This document shows, piece after piece, positions 42,528 to 51,751 of a stretch of DNA of 64,000 nucleotides. The notes under the pieces are model-generated. The model did no database searches, was not told the DNA's origin, and saw only the letters and a list, made by a program, of their open reading frames with translations. The stretch spans positions 7,006,001 to 7,070,000 of the forward strand of contig NZ_CP018082.1 in assembly GCF_001886715.1 (NCBI RefSeq), given 5' to 3'. The position numbers were made by a program, and so were the translations under genes. Position 1 is the first letter of the stretch; every line of letters starts with the position of its first letter. The stretch is from Nocardia mangyaensis (GTDB lineage: Bacteria; Actinomycetota; Actinomycetes; Mycobacteriales; Mycobacteriaceae).

Positions 42528-42617
42528 CGGAGTGTCCTCCGGCGCGTCGCTCGCATGTCGCCGAACACGCCACACAAATGGCACCATAGTTCCATCAGTG
42601 ACCTATGTTCGGTCGCT

Positions 42618-43520
42618 ATGGTCAGCTCCCATCACGAAGCGATGCACCGGATCTTCCGGCACGACCCGGGCACCTTCGCCCGCGTCTTCCACGCGCTGGA
42701 CCTCCCCTTTCCCGACCCACTCGAGGTCGAGCACCTCTCGGTCGACCTCACCGAGATCGAACCGATCGAACGCCGCGCAGACACAGTTCTACGAATAGTC
42801 ACCGCAGAGTCCAGCTTCCTCCTGGTAGTCGAGGCACAGAACAAGAAGGACGACAGCCGCCCCTGCGCGTGGGCGTACTACCTGGCATTCCTCCACGCGA
42901 AATACGCGATGCCCGTGGTCTTGGTCGTCGTGTGCCGCAACCGAACCACCGCGACATGGGCAGAGGGCCCGCTGTCCATCGGCCATGCGACCTGGCCGTG
43001 CGTGACCCTGCGCCCACTCGTCCTCGGACCACACAACGTCCCTGCGGTCACTGATGTCGAGGCCGCAGTGACTGACCTACCTCTAGCAGCACTTTCCGCG
43101 ATCACGCATGCCACTCGACCAGAAATCGGTGCCATACTGGAGGCGCTTTCCGCCGCATTGCACCTGGTAGGCGATCACGATGATGCTCAGATCTACACCG
43201 AACTCGTCGAACTGGGCCTCGGCCGCACCCGCGGCGCCCGGATATGGAGGAATCTGATGTCGATCGATCTGTCGTTCTTCCGGGGCGAGACGTCACAGCG
43301 ACTCCGCGAAGAAGGCCGCGAACAGGGCCTCGAGCAGGGCCTCGAGCGAGGCATCGAGCAGGGTCGCGCCCACGTTCTGCGCATCCTGCGGCGCAGGGGC
43401 ATCGAGCCTTCACCTGCCGCGGAAGCCAAGATCAGCGCATGCCGCGATCTCGACGAGCTCGACGCATGGTTCGATCGGGCGTTCGACGCACGGACGGCTG
43501 ACGACCTCTTCGCCAGCTGA
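42618..43520 (+). CDS. Rpn-type PD-(D/E)XK nuclease-like protein (300 aa)
   Basis: The core ADTVLRIVTAESSFLLVVEA then QNKKDD gives the D...ExQ pattern of the Rpn/PDDEXK_2 nuclease group. A helical middle leads to a C-terminal repeat (REEGREQGLEQGLERGIEQG) and a final helix pair (CRDLDELDAWFDRAFDARTA), typical of Rpn proteins that stimulate recombination by DNA cleavage. ATG 42618 is used rather than ATG 42555. Its place between envelope genes does not suggest a pathway link; it may be a recent insertion. Confidence 0.72.
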   Translation: MVSSHHEAMHRIFRHDPGTFARVFHALDLPFPDPLEVEHLSVDLTEIEPIERRADTVLRIVTAESSFLLVVEAQNKKDDSRPCAWAYYLAFLHAKYAMPVVLVVVCRNRTTATWAEGPLSIGHATWPCVTLRPLVLGPHNVPAVTDVEAAVTDLPLAALSAITHATRPEIGAILEALSAALHLVGDHDDAQIYTELVELGLGRTRGARIWRNLMSIDLSFFRGETSQRLREEGREQGLEQGLERGIEQGRAHVLRILRRRGIEPSPAAEAKISACRDLDELDAWFDRAFDARTADDLFAS

Positions 43521-43522
43521 GG

Positions 43523-44692
43523 TCAGTCCTCGGCAGGTGGGGCGACCAGGCCGGTGACGAACTGGCCGCGGGCGGCGGCGGCCAGGACATCGTGGACACC
43601 GGAGCCGGTTTGTTCCCAGGAGAACTCGCGGGCCCTCGCACGGGCCTTCTCGCCCATGACCTGGCGGGTTTCCGCATCGGCCAGCAGGTCGGCGGCGGCA
43701 TCGGCCAGGGCGGGGGCGTCGTCGACGAGCAGCCCGGTGACGCCGTCGACGATGGAGTCGGTGAGGCCGCGGGAGCTGCGGTAGCCGATGGTGGGGACGC
43801 CGTGCTGGGCGGCCTCGATGACGGCCAGACCCCAGCCTTCCTTGCGGGAGGGCATCACGTGGACCCAGGCGGCCGACAGGATGTCGTGCTTGCGGCGTTC
43901 GTCGACGTGTCCGTGGAAGGTGACGGCGTCGGCGATGCCGAGGCTCACCGCGCAGGCGCGCAGGTTGGGCGCCCACCAGCCGTCGCCGATCACGTCGAGG
44001 TGCACGTCGGGGAATCGTTCGCGCAGGTGCGCGACGGCGGCGAGGGCGTCCTCGATCTGCTTGTGCGGGACGAGCCGGGACAGGACAGCGACGCGAGGGT
44101 GGCTCGCGCGGGTGTCATCGGCGCCGGGGACGACCTCGGCGGGGACCGGTTCGGCCCCGTTGCGGACCACGGCGATGCGTTCCCGGTCGACGCCGAGCAC
44201 GGCCAGTTCCTCGGCCGAGGGCAGCGACACGGTCAGGTACTGGTTGGCGCGATGCACCCGCGGCGAGAGCTTCGACTCGATCCACCAGCCGATCCGCCCG
44301 ACCAGCCGTCCGGCCACCGGCCACTGCTCGCGGTGCCCGTGGTGCACCAGCACCACCGACGGCACACCCGTGGCGGTGGCGAAGAACGGGATGCCGTTCT
44401 GGGTGTCGATCACGACGTCGGGGCGAACCCCGCGCAGCGGCCCGATACCGAGCCGACCGGCCATGATGGCGGCCAGCGCCCGCGGATACACCGTGAAGCG
44501 ACCACCCGCGCGGCTGATATCGATCCCGTCGATGTGCTCACGCCGCGCCGCGCCGGGGTACCCGGCCGTCCGCAGGGTGACCTTGATGCCACGGGCCGCC
44601 AGCTGGGCGCCGACCTGCTCCAGGTAGCGCTCGCTGCCCCCACCCTGCGGGTGCCCCGTGTCACGCCAGCACAGCAGCAGGACTTCACGCAC
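43523..44692 (-). CDS. Glycosyltransferase family 4 (389 aa), Rv0225-like
   Basis: GT-B fold. The N-terminal acceptor domain begins VLLLCWRDTGHPQGGGSERY, and the C-terminal domain has the nucleotide-sugar motif HVMPSRKEGWGLAVIEAAQHGVP with its Glu pair. GTG 44692 is chosen at the first strand; the frame is open to 44761 without a ribosome-binding site. It probably adds a hexose to a lipid-linked or cell wall precursor. It is convergent with the nuclease gene, two bases apart, and divergent from the methyltransferase gene. Confidence 0.85.
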   Translation of the reverse strand: MREVLLLCWRDTGHPQGGGSERYLEQVGAQLAARGIKVTLRTAGYPGAARREHIDGIDISRAGGRFTVYPRALAAIMAGRLGIGPLRGVRPDVVIDTQNGIPFFATATGVPSVVLVHHGHREQWPVAGRLVGRIGWWIESKLSPRVHRANQYLTVSLPSAEELAVLGVDRERIAVVRNGAEPVPAEVVPGADDTRASHPRVAVLSRLVPHKQIEDALAAVAHLRERFPDVHLDVIGDGWWAPNLRACAVSLGIADAVTFHGHVDERRKHDILSAAWVHVMPSRKEGWGLAVIEAAQHGVPTIGYRSSRGLTDSIVDGVTGLLVDDAPALADAAADLLADAETRQVMGEKARARAREFSWEQTGSGVHDVLAAAARGQFVTGLVAPPAED

Positions 44693-44847
44693 GGTCGTAG
44701 CTCGCAATCGGGTCGGTTTCGGACAAACGTCGGCCCCCACCCTAGCGGGTGTGTCCTGCACGACACGGATCTATCGCCACTCTCGCCGCAGAGTGTTCGC
44801 GCAGACCAGGCGACCACGCCGCGACGCGGTGCCCATAAACTCCTGCC

Positions 44848-45648
44848 GTGCCGACCGCATCCCTGCCGAGAACCGCGCAGCCCGTCCAGCGCCGCCGTAC
44901 GCCTCGTTTCGCCCGGCGCGCGACGCTGCGCCGCTCGCTGCGCCTGCTGACCAGTTTCCGGTTCGAGCAGTCCGACCCGGCCAGGTTCTACGGCGGCATC
45001 GCCACCGACAGCGCCGAGATGATCGCCGACTTCTACTCCGACATCACCGAGCGCGACCTCACCGACACCGTGGTTCTCGATGTCGGTGGCGGCCCCGGCT
45101 ACTTCGCCGACGAGTTCGCCGTGGCGGGAGCGCGCTACGTCTCGGTCGAGCCGGACCCGTCGGAGATGCACGCCGCCGGACTGCGCGTCGCCGGGTCGGT
45201 GCGCGGCTCGGGGATGGCACTGCCGTTCCGCGACAACGCCTTCGACGTCTGCTTCTCCTCCAACGTCGCCGAGCACGTGCCGCAGCCATGGGTGATGGCC
45301 GAGGAGATGGTCCGGGTGACCAAGCCCGGCGGCCTCATCGTGTTCTCCTACACGGTGTGGCACGGGCCTTTCGGTGGTCACGAGACGGGCCTCTGGCACT
45401 ACCTCGGCGGCGAGTACGCGGCCCGCCGGTACCGGCGCAAGCACGGACGTGAACCCAAGAACAGGTTCGGCCGATCGTTGTTCGCGGTGACCGCGGCCGA
45501 GGGTTTGCGCTGGGCGGCAACGACTTCGGCGGACGTTCGGACGGTTTTTCCCCGGTACCACCCGCGCTGGGCGTGGTGGCTCGTGCGTGTTCCGATGCTG
45601 CGCGAGCTACTGGTCAGCAATCTCGTCGTGGTTGCCACCAAGGAGTGA
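44848..45648 (+). CDS. SAM-dependent methyltransferase (266 aa), Rv0224c-like
   Basis: Class I Rossmann methyltransferase: motif I is VVLDVGGGPGYFADEFAVAG, followed by the acidic strand YVSVEPDP and motif FDVCFSSNVAEHVPQPWVMA. A basic 40-residue N-terminus precedes the domain. GTG 44848 is the likely start. It adjoins the GT4 gene divergently, as in M. tuberculosis, where this pair is part of the envelope locus. The acceptor, perhaps a glycolipid, is unknown. Confidence 0.85.
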   Translation: MPTASLPRTAQPVQRRRTPRFARRATLRRSLRLLTSFRFEQSDPARFYGGIATDSAEMIADFYSDITERDLTDTVVLDVGGGPGYFADEFAVAGARYVSVEPDPSEMHAAGLRVAGSVRGSGMALPFRDNAFDVCFSSNVAEHVPQPWVMAEEMVRVTKPGGLIVFSYTVWHGPFGGHETGLWHYLGGEYAARRYRRKHGREPKNRFGRSLFAVTAAEGLRWAATTSADVRTVFPRYHPRWAWWLVRVPMLRELLVSNLVVVATKE

Positions 45649-45945
45649 TCAGGCGAGCCAGCTCAAGCGCCGCGACCTCCGTACCGGGTCGGGTAACGCG
45701 CTGGCCCACGGGGATTCCTGAATCGCCAGGCCCACTGTCTCCAACGTGGTCAGGCCGACCTGATCGGCGAGGGCCCCCACCATCGCGACCGCCTCAGCGG
45801 CCTGAATGGCGGCAGTTGCCTGCTCGATCGTGAGTGTGCGGCCAGGCAGGAATGACACAACCCATCCCCCGCTGCCCACACTCTTCGCTTGATGGTCGGT
45901 CTGGTCGCTGGTCATCAACGATCGGCCGATCACTTGCACAGCCAT
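45649..45945 (-). CDS. Small hypothetical protein (98 aa)
   Basis: ATG 45945 has GGGGAGACC upstream, a good ribosome-binding site; ATG 45915 is an alternative. The product has a helical centre (TIEQATAAIQAAEAVAMVGA) and a basic C-terminus. No domain is recognised. It is convergent with the methyltransferase gene with no gap. Confidence 0.5.
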   Translation of the reverse strand: MAVQVIGRSLMTSDQTDHQAKSVGSGGWVVSFLPGRTLTIEQATAAIQAAEAVAMVGALADQVGLTTLETVGLAIQESPWASALPDPVRRSRRLSWLA

Positions 45946-46109
45946 GAGTCGGTCTCCCCAATTCGCTGTTAAGGTCCGATGAATCGAGCGAGCTGATCAG
46001 TAGCTAAAGCATCCCCTTTTCACCACCAGAACGCAATAGTGCGTTTACCCGAAAAGCGAACCGACAGGTTGGAATTGGCCCTGTTCACAGTTGTTGCGCC
46101 CCAGCGAAT

Positions 46110-46123
46110 TAGAACATGTTGCA
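46110..46123. promoter_or_regulatory. KstR-like box TAGAACATGTTGCA
   Basis: It matches the TNNAACNNGTTNNA consensus of the cholesterol regulator KstR at every fixed position and lies 34 bases before the aldehyde dehydrogenase start. The M. tuberculosis orthologue Rv0223c has been reported in the KstR regulon. Confidence 0.6.
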
Positions 46124-46142
46124 GACAATCCGGCCGCAAAAC

Positions 46143-46156
46143 TGTAACGTGTTCTC
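46143..46156. promoter_or_regulatory. Second KstR-like box abutting the start codon
   Basis: TGTAACGTGTTCTC matches the KstR consensus except at the last position; read in reverse it is GAGAACACGTTACA. It ends at the base before ATG 46157, so binding would block transcription or initiation. Confidence 0.5.
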
Positions 46157-47602
46157 ATGCACTACGACAGCCTGTTCATCGGCGGCAAGTGGACCACCCC
46201 GGCCGGTGGTGACCGCATTTCCGTGGTCTCACCCGCAACGGAGGAAACCGTCGGCAGCGTGCCCGCGGTGACGAAGGCCGACGTGGACGCGGCGGTCGCC
46301 GCGGCCCGCGACGCCTTCGACAGCGGACCGTGGCCATCGACTCCCCCACTGGAACGAGCCGAGGTACTCACCAAGGCCGCGCAGCTGATCGAGCAACGAT
46401 CGCCGGAATTGCTCGCCGCGCTCACCGCAGAGATGGGCGCGCCCTCGCTAGCGGCCTTGACACTCAACCAGATTCCAGCCGTCGCCGCACTCAACGCGGT
46501 CGCCGAGCTCGCGAAGACGTTTCAGTGGAACGAGACTCGGGTCGGCTTGTTCGGAACCTCGCGCGTCTCACGGGAACCGCGCGGCGTGGTGGCCGCGATC
46601 ACCGCCTGGAACGTCCCGTTGTTCCTCGCCGCGAACAAGCTCGGCCCCGCGTTGCTCGCCGGGTGCACGGTGGTGCTCAAGCCCTCGCCGCTCACCCCGC
46701 TCACCGCCAATCTGCTCGCCGACATCTTCACCGAGGCCGGGCTGCCCGACGGCGTGCTCTCGGTGCTGCCCGCCGAAGCGGAGGCGAGTGAGTACCTGGC
46801 CGGGCATCCCGGCGTCGACAAGGTCACCTTCACCGGTTCCACCGCGGTCGGCCGGAAACTGGCCGCGCTCGCCGGTGAGCAGCTCAAGACCGTCTCGCTC
46901 GAACTGGGCGGCAAGTCGGCCGCCATCGTGCTGCCCGATGCCGACCTCGCGGCCAGCATTCCCGTCCTTGCGTTCTCCGGATTGATGAACAGCGGGCAGG
47001 GCTGCGTGGCGCAGACCCGCATCCTGGCCCCGCGCAGCCGGTACGAGGAGATCATCGACGCGCTGGTCGCGCACGTGAAGACCATGCAGACCGGCGATCC
47101 CACCGATCCGGCCACCCAGCTCGGCCCGCTGATCAGCGAGCAGCAGCGTGATCGGGTGGAGAGCTACATCGCCAAGGGCAAGGAAGAGGGCGCGCGGCTC
47201 GTGCTCGGCGGCGGACGGCCTGCCGGGGTCGAGAAGGGCTGGTTCGTCGAGCCGACCATCTTCGCCGACGTCGACAACGCGAGCACCATCGCCCAGGAGG
47301 AGATCTTCGGCCCGGTGCTCTCGGTGATCCCCTACGACACCGAGGACGAGGCCATCGCCATCGCCAACGATTCCGACTACGGCCTGGCCGGGTCGGTGTG
47401 GACCACCGACATCGAACACGGTGTCGAGGTCGCCGCACGGGTGCGCACCGGCACCTACGCGATCAACTGGTACGCCTTCGACCCGACCGCGCCCTTCGGT
47501 GGGTACAAGAACTCCGGCATCGGCCGCGAGAACGGCCCGGAGGGCCTCGACGCGTTCTGCGAGCAGAAGTCCGTCCTGATGCCCATGGGCTGGACCGGCT
47601 AG
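46157..47602 (+). CDS. Aldehyde dehydrogenase (481 aa), Rv0223c-like
   Basis: NAD(P)-dependent ALDH family. The conserved general base is Glu249 in ELGGKSAAIV, the nucleophile Cys283 in NSGQGCVAQT, and EEIFGPVLSV and WYAFDPTAPFGGYKNSGIG are intact. ATG 46157 follows the KstR-like boxes closely. Likely role: oxidation of an aldehyde from sterol side-chain or lipid degradation to the acid. The 3' end overlaps a small minus-strand gene by four bases. Confidence 0.9.
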   Translation: MHYDSLFIGGKWTTPAGGDRISVVSPATEETVGSVPAVTKADVDAAVAAARDAFDSGPWPSTPPLERAEVLTKAAQLIEQRSPELLAALTAEMGAPSLAALTLNQIPAVAALNAVAELAKTFQWNETRVGLFGTSRVSREPRGVVAAITAWNVPLFLAANKLGPALLAGCTVVLKPSPLTPLTANLLADIFTEAGLPDGVLSVLPAEAEASEYLAGHPGVDKVTFTGSTAVGRKLAALAGEQLKTVSLELGGKSAAIVLPDADLAASIPVLAFSGLMNSGQGCVAQTRILAPRSRYEEIIDALVAHVKTMQTGDPTDPATQLGPLISEQQRDRVESYIAKGKEEGARLVLGGGRPAGVEKGWFVEPTIFADVDNASTIAQEEIFGPVLSVIPYDTEDEAIAIANDSDYGLAGSVWTTDIEHGVEVAARVRTGTYAINWYAFDPTAPFGGYKNSGIGRENGPEGLDAFCEQKSVLMPMGWTG

Positions 47603-47781
47603 TTCTCCTCCGGCATCTGCACCCGCAGCACCGGCTGCGCGCCCACCTCGCCCCGGGCCGGCAGGTCGACCACATCCACCCGCCAGCCCGGTGGCAGTGC
47701 GCTCTGCAGGCGCCCCGCCACCCGGTGCAGCGGCGTGGTCGAGTAGGTGTCGGACTCGCGGCCGGTCACCAGATCGGTCAT
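47599..47781 (-). CDS. Small hypothetical protein (60 aa)
   Basis: ATG 47781 with a weak GAGAGG upstream; ends in a stop that overlaps the aldehyde dehydrogenase stop on the other strand. The sequence (PPGWRVDVVDLPARGEVGAQ in the middle) could form a small alpha/beta fold. I recognise no family. Confidence 0.4.
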   Translation of the reverse strand: MTDLVTGRESDTYSTTPLHRVAGRLQSALPPGWRVDVVDLPARGEVGAQPVLRVQMPEEN

Positions 47782-47990
47782 GCGTCAACCACCTCTCAGC
47801 GTCGATCTCATCGTTGACCGCGTCGGCGGTGCAGGAGTCTCGAAAGGGAGTTAGCTCAGATGGTGCGACATGCGGCGGAGCTGACACGGAATATAGGGGA
47901 CAGCGGCTCCTCGGGGCCAGCGACTCTCTGACACCGACTGAAGTACCCAGAAATTCATCTCCTGAATCTCGACTGAGTACCGAAACGACA

Positions 47991-48018
47991 CCGCCCGCAC
48001 CGGAAACGGTGCGGGCGG
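47991..48018 (-). terminator. Terminator of pckG
   Basis: CCGCCCGCACCG pairs perfectly with CGGTGCGGGCGG around a four-base loop, 18 bases after the pckG stop, followed on the minus strand by TGTCGTTT. Confidence 0.8.
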
Positions 48019-48036
48019 CTCGTCGTTCAGGGGGGA

Positions 48037-49869
48037 TCAGCCCAGGCGCTCCTTGAGGGCCTCGAACTCGTCGCGGACGCCCGAGGGGAGCTTGTCGCCG
48101 ACGAACTCGAACCACTCCTCGATCGAGGGGATCTCGTTGCGCCACTCGTCGACGTTCACCGCGAGGGCCTCGTCGACATCGGCGACGACCACGTCGAGGC
48201 CTTCCAGGTCGAGATCGGTGGCCGAGGGGACGTTGCCGACCGGAGTGGCCTCGGCGCCCGAGCGACCCTCGATCCGGCCGACGATCCACTCCAGCACGCG
48301 GGAGTTCTCACCGAATCCGGGCCACAGGAAGCGGCCGTCGGCGCCACGACGGAACCAGTTGACGTAGAAGATCTTCGGCAGCTTGTTCGCGTCGGCGTTC
48401 TTGCCGAGGTCGATCCAGTGGTTGAGGTAGTCGCCCACGTGGTAGCCGAGGAACGGCAGCATGGCCATCGGGTCGCGGCGCACGGTGCCGACCTTCCCCT
48501 CGGCCGCGGCGGTCTGCTCCGAGCCCATGGTGGCGCCCATGAACACGCCGTGCTCCCAGCCGAAGGACTCGGTCACCAGCGGGACCGTGGTCTTGCGGCG
48601 GCCACCGAACAGGATCGCCGAGATCGGCACACCCTGCGGGTCGTCCCACTCCGGCGCCAGGATCGGGCACTGCGACATCGGGGTGCAGTAACGCGAGTTC
48701 GGGTGCGCGGCCAGCGTCTCGGTCTCGCGGGCGACCCAGTCGTTGCCCTTCCAGTCGATCAGGTGATCGGGCTGGCCTTCCAGACCCTCCCACCACACAT
48801 CGTTGTCGTCGGTCAGGGCGACGTTGGTGTAAACGGTGTTGCCCGCCTCGATGGTGGCCATCGCGTTGGGGTTGGAGCTGCGGTTGGTGCCCGGCGCGAC
48901 ACCGAAGAAACCGAACTCCGGGTTCACCGCGTAGAGCTGGCCGTCGGCGCCGAAGCGCATCCAGGCGATGTCGTCGCCCAGGGTCTCCGCGCGCCAGCCC
49001 GGGATGGTCGGCTGGATCATCGCGAGGTTCGTCTTGCCACAGGCGCTCGGGAACGCGGCGGCAACGTAGTAGTTCTTGCCCTCGGGCGAGATCAGCTTGA
49101 GGATCAGCATGTGCTCGGCCAGCCAGCCCTCGTCGTGGGCCATCGCCGAGGCGATGCGCAGCGAGTAGCACTTCTTGCCGAGCAGCGCGTTGCCGCCGTA
49201 GCCGGAACCGAAGGACCAGATCTCGCGGTCCTCGGGGAAGTGGGTGATGTACTTGGTGTCGCTGCACGGCCACGGCACGTCGGCCTGACCCTCGGCCAGC
49301 GGCGCGCCCACGGAGTGCAGCGCCTTCACGAACGGCTTGTCGGCGCCCAGCTTGTCGAGCGCGGCCTGGCCCATGCGGGTCATCACGCGCATCGAGACGA
49401 CGACGTACTCGGAGTCGGTGATCTCTACGCCCAGCTTGGGATCCTCGGCGCCGAGCGGGCCCATGCAGAACGGCACCACGTACATGGTGCGGCCCTTCAT
49501 CGAGCCGCGGTACAGCTCGGTCATGGTCGCGCGCATCTCGGCGGGGTCGACCCAGTTGTTGGTCGGGCCCGCGTCGGCTTCGGTCTTGGAACAGATGTAG
49601 GTGCGCGATTCCACGCGCGCCACATCGGAGGGGTCCGACAGCGCTAGGAAGGAGTTCGGCTTCTTCTTCTCGTCGAGCTTCTTGAAGGTGCCCGCCTCGA
49701 CCAACTGGGTGGTCAGGCGATCCCATTCCGCGTCGGAGCCGTCGGCCCAGACCACGCGATCCGGCTGAGTGAGCTCTGCGACTTCCTGTACCCAGGCGAG
49801 CAGTTCACTGTGCTCGGTCGGCGCGGTGCCGTCGGATCCACGAAGACCAGGAATGGTCGCTGAGGTCAT
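48037..49869 (-). CDS. pckG: Phosphoenolpyruvate carboxykinase, GTP-type (610 aa)
   Basis: Catalyses oxaloacetate plus GTP to phosphoenolpyruvate, the entry to gluconeogenesis. Signatures are [13 protein letters not shown] with the hyper-reactive Cys and the P-loop, the Mn-site region ([20 protein letters not shown]) and a typical length. ATG 49869 follows GGAGAGTTTTC; the upstream extension has none. It stands as a single gene with its own terminator. Mycobacterial Rv0211 is the counterpart. Confidence 0.95.
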   Translation of the reverse strand: MTSATIPGLRGSDGTAPTEHSELLAWVQEVAELTQPDRVVWADGSDAEWDRLTTQLVEAGTFKKLDEKKKPNSFLALSDPSDVARVESRTYICSKTEADAGPTNNWVDPAEMRATMTELYRGSMKGRTMYVVPFCMGPLGAEDPKLGVEITDSEYVVVSMRVMTRMGQAALDKLGADKPFVKALHSVGAPLAEGQADVPWPCSDTKYITHFPEDREIWSFGSGYGGNALLGKKCYSLRIASAMAHDEGWLAEHMLILKLISPEGKNYYVAAAFPSACGKTNLAMIQPTIPGWRAETLGDDIAWMRFGADGQLYAVNPEFGFFGVAPGTNRSSNPNAMATIEAGNTVYTNVALTDDNDVWWEGLEGQPDHLIDWKGNDWVARETETLAAHPNSRYCTPMSQCPILAPEWDDPQGVPISAILFGGRRKTTVPLVTESFGWEHGVFMGATMGSEQTAAAEGKVGTVRRDPMAMLPFLGYHVGDYLNHWIDLGKNADANKLPKIFYVNWFRRGADGRFLWPGFGENSRVLEWIVGRIEGRSGAEATPVGNVPSATDLDLEGLDVVVADVDEALAVNVDEWRNEIPSIEEWFEFVGDKLPSGVRDEFEALKERLG

Positions 49870-50155
49870 GAAAACTCTCCTGAGATGGGCGGTTGTTCGA
49901 TTTTCTTCCCGCTGGTCAGGCCGTCGACCAGCGCGAATCCATCGATCGCCACCATGGGCGGGAAGGCGTCCGCAGCGACCAACCACCGCACAACCCCAAT
50001 GGACGGCAGGAGGGCCGTACACGGACGGAGGCCGCGCAGCGACTGGCACGGAGCGGACGCCCAGGTTCCTACCTAGAGGTTAACGCGATATGACGACCGA
50101 TACGGAATCGGGTTCCCCAACAAGTACCCACAGGTCGGTCCACCAATCTCGGCGC

Positions 50156-51751
50156 TCACAGCCGATCCAGCGCGCTGATATCCCGCTCACAGGCCGACAG
50201 TTGAGCCGGGCGCTCGGCCACCAGCCGCCGGCCCAGCGCGTCCAATTCCGCGACACGCCGGTCGACGGCGACCGCCCGCGCCGTCGATTCGCGCACGACG
50301 TGCTCGGCGAATTCGGCCTCCACATCGACGAGTACGGCCGCCACACGCTGCTCGAACTGGGCTTTCACATTCACCAGCGCCTCGGAGACCCACTGCGCCA
50401 TGTGGTTGCGCTCGGCCAGCTGTCCTCGCGCGCGCACCACCCAGGCGGCCGCGCCCGCGCCGAGCAACAGCGTCACCGGGACGCTGGCGACATCGAGGGT
50501 CGGCACCAGCGACAGCGGCGCGACGACCAATCGGCCGAGACCGACACCGGCCGACGCGCCGAGCGCGATCATGAGGTGATCTTCGACACCACGGTGTCGG
50601 GGCTCGGGGTCGGGACCGATTCGCGGGGCCGGATCGCGTCTGCGCAGTGCGGGTTCGGCGGTGCCGATCCGGCGGGCGGTCTCGGCGACGCGCTCGTCGA
50701 TGGCGGCGTCGACCGCGACGGAGATTTCGCTGGTCGCCTGTTGGAGACGTTGGGCGTAGACGCGCAGTTCGGCGCGGTCGCAGCGGTCGAGTTCGGCACG
50801 TGATCGGGTGTGCAGCGCGCGCACCATCGCGCCGAGTTCGGTGGTCAGATCCACGCGGGCCAGCTGCACCTGACTGCGCACCGCCGAGAGTCCGGTCTGG
50901 CGGCCGCCGTCGCGCCCGGCCAGCAGCGCGACCCGTTCCTCCCTGATCCGGGTCGACTCGGTGCCCGAGCGCAGCGCGGCGATCTGCTCGTCGATCCTGG
51001 CCCTGGTGTCGGCGAGGACCCTGGCCCGCACGGCAGCTCGGCGTTCGGGGCCGTCGGTGGGCGTCTGCGCGGTCGCGGCGGCGAGCGCGGCGTGCAGGCC
51101 GGCCAGGCCGGAGCGGTCGAGCAGGGCCGAGTCGTCGGCGGCGCGGGCGGCGGTGGCCAGGCGCGCCGAGACGGGCAGCACGTCGAGGTCGGCGTGTCCG
51201 CGGGCGGCGAGCAGGGCGACGCTGCGTTCCCGGATCGCGCGCCAGTCCTGATAGGCGTGGAAGCCGTTCATGGCGAGCAGGACCCGGGTGCCGTCGGCGC
51301 GGAGCCGGTCGATCAGGGCGAGGGTGTCGGCGCCGATCACACTGCCCGCGTCGAACAGGATCAGTGCGGCGGCGGGCTCGGTCACCGGGGTGACCGAGCC
51401 CGGATCGCCCAGGTCGACGCGCGGTTCGAAGCGGGCGAGTTCGGTGCGCAGCAGGGTGGTGTTGGCGTCGTCGACGGCGTAGAGGACGACCCCCGCGCCC
51501 CCACCGGATTGGTCCATCGCCCGCAGCAACGCGATCCCCTGCGGATTCCACCGCTCGATCACGGCCTCGACCGCCTCGGGCAGCGCCGGCTCGGCAACCA
51601 GGGCTCGCGCCCCGTCCCCGGACCGCGCGATGCCGGGCTCGGTCACCCTGCCGACGGCCTCGGTCACCGAGCGCTGGGCAGCCGCGGCGGGCGGCACCGC
51701 ACGCCTCGGCTCGTCGGGTGGCGCGGCGGCGAACTGGTCAGAGTCCGGCAC
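50156..51751 (-). CDS. Membrane-associated partner of GTPase (531 aa), Rv0210-like
   Basis: GTG 51751 overlaps the end of the upstream GTPase gene by 14 bases, so the two are coupled. The N-terminal half resembles a degenerate P-loop GTPase lacking a clear Walker A (AALILFDAGSVIGADTLALI); the middle is coiled coil with two putative membrane segments at about residues 395-435, and the C-terminal coiled coil resumes. The pattern is that of bacterial dynamin-like pairs in which one partner anchors in the membrane. The identity is by gene order plus layout. Confidence 0.65.
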   Translation of the reverse strand: MPDSDQFAAAPPDEPRRAVPPAAAAQRSVTEAVGRVTEPGIARSGDGARALVAEPALPEAVEAVIERWNPQGIALLRAMDQSGGGAGVVLYAVDDANTTLLRTELARFEPRVDLGDPGSVTPVTEPAAALILFDAGSVIGADTLALIDRLRADGTRVLLAMNGFHAYQDWRAIRERSVALLAARGHADLDVLPVSARLATAARAADDSALLDRSGLAGLHAALAAATAQTPTDGPERRAAVRARVLADTRARIDEQIAALRSGTESTRIREERVALLAGRDGGRQTGLSAVRSQVQLARVDLTTELGAMVRALHTRSRAELDRCDRAELRVYAQRLQQATSEISVAVDAAIDERVAETARRIGTAEPALRRRDPAPRIGPDPEPRHRGVEDHLMIALGASAGVGLGRLVVAPLSLVPTLDVASVPVTLLLGAGAAAWVVRARGQLAERNHMAQWVSEALVNVKAQFEQRVAAVLVDVEAEFAEHVVRESTARAVAVDRRVAELDALGRRLVAERPAQLSACERDISALDRL

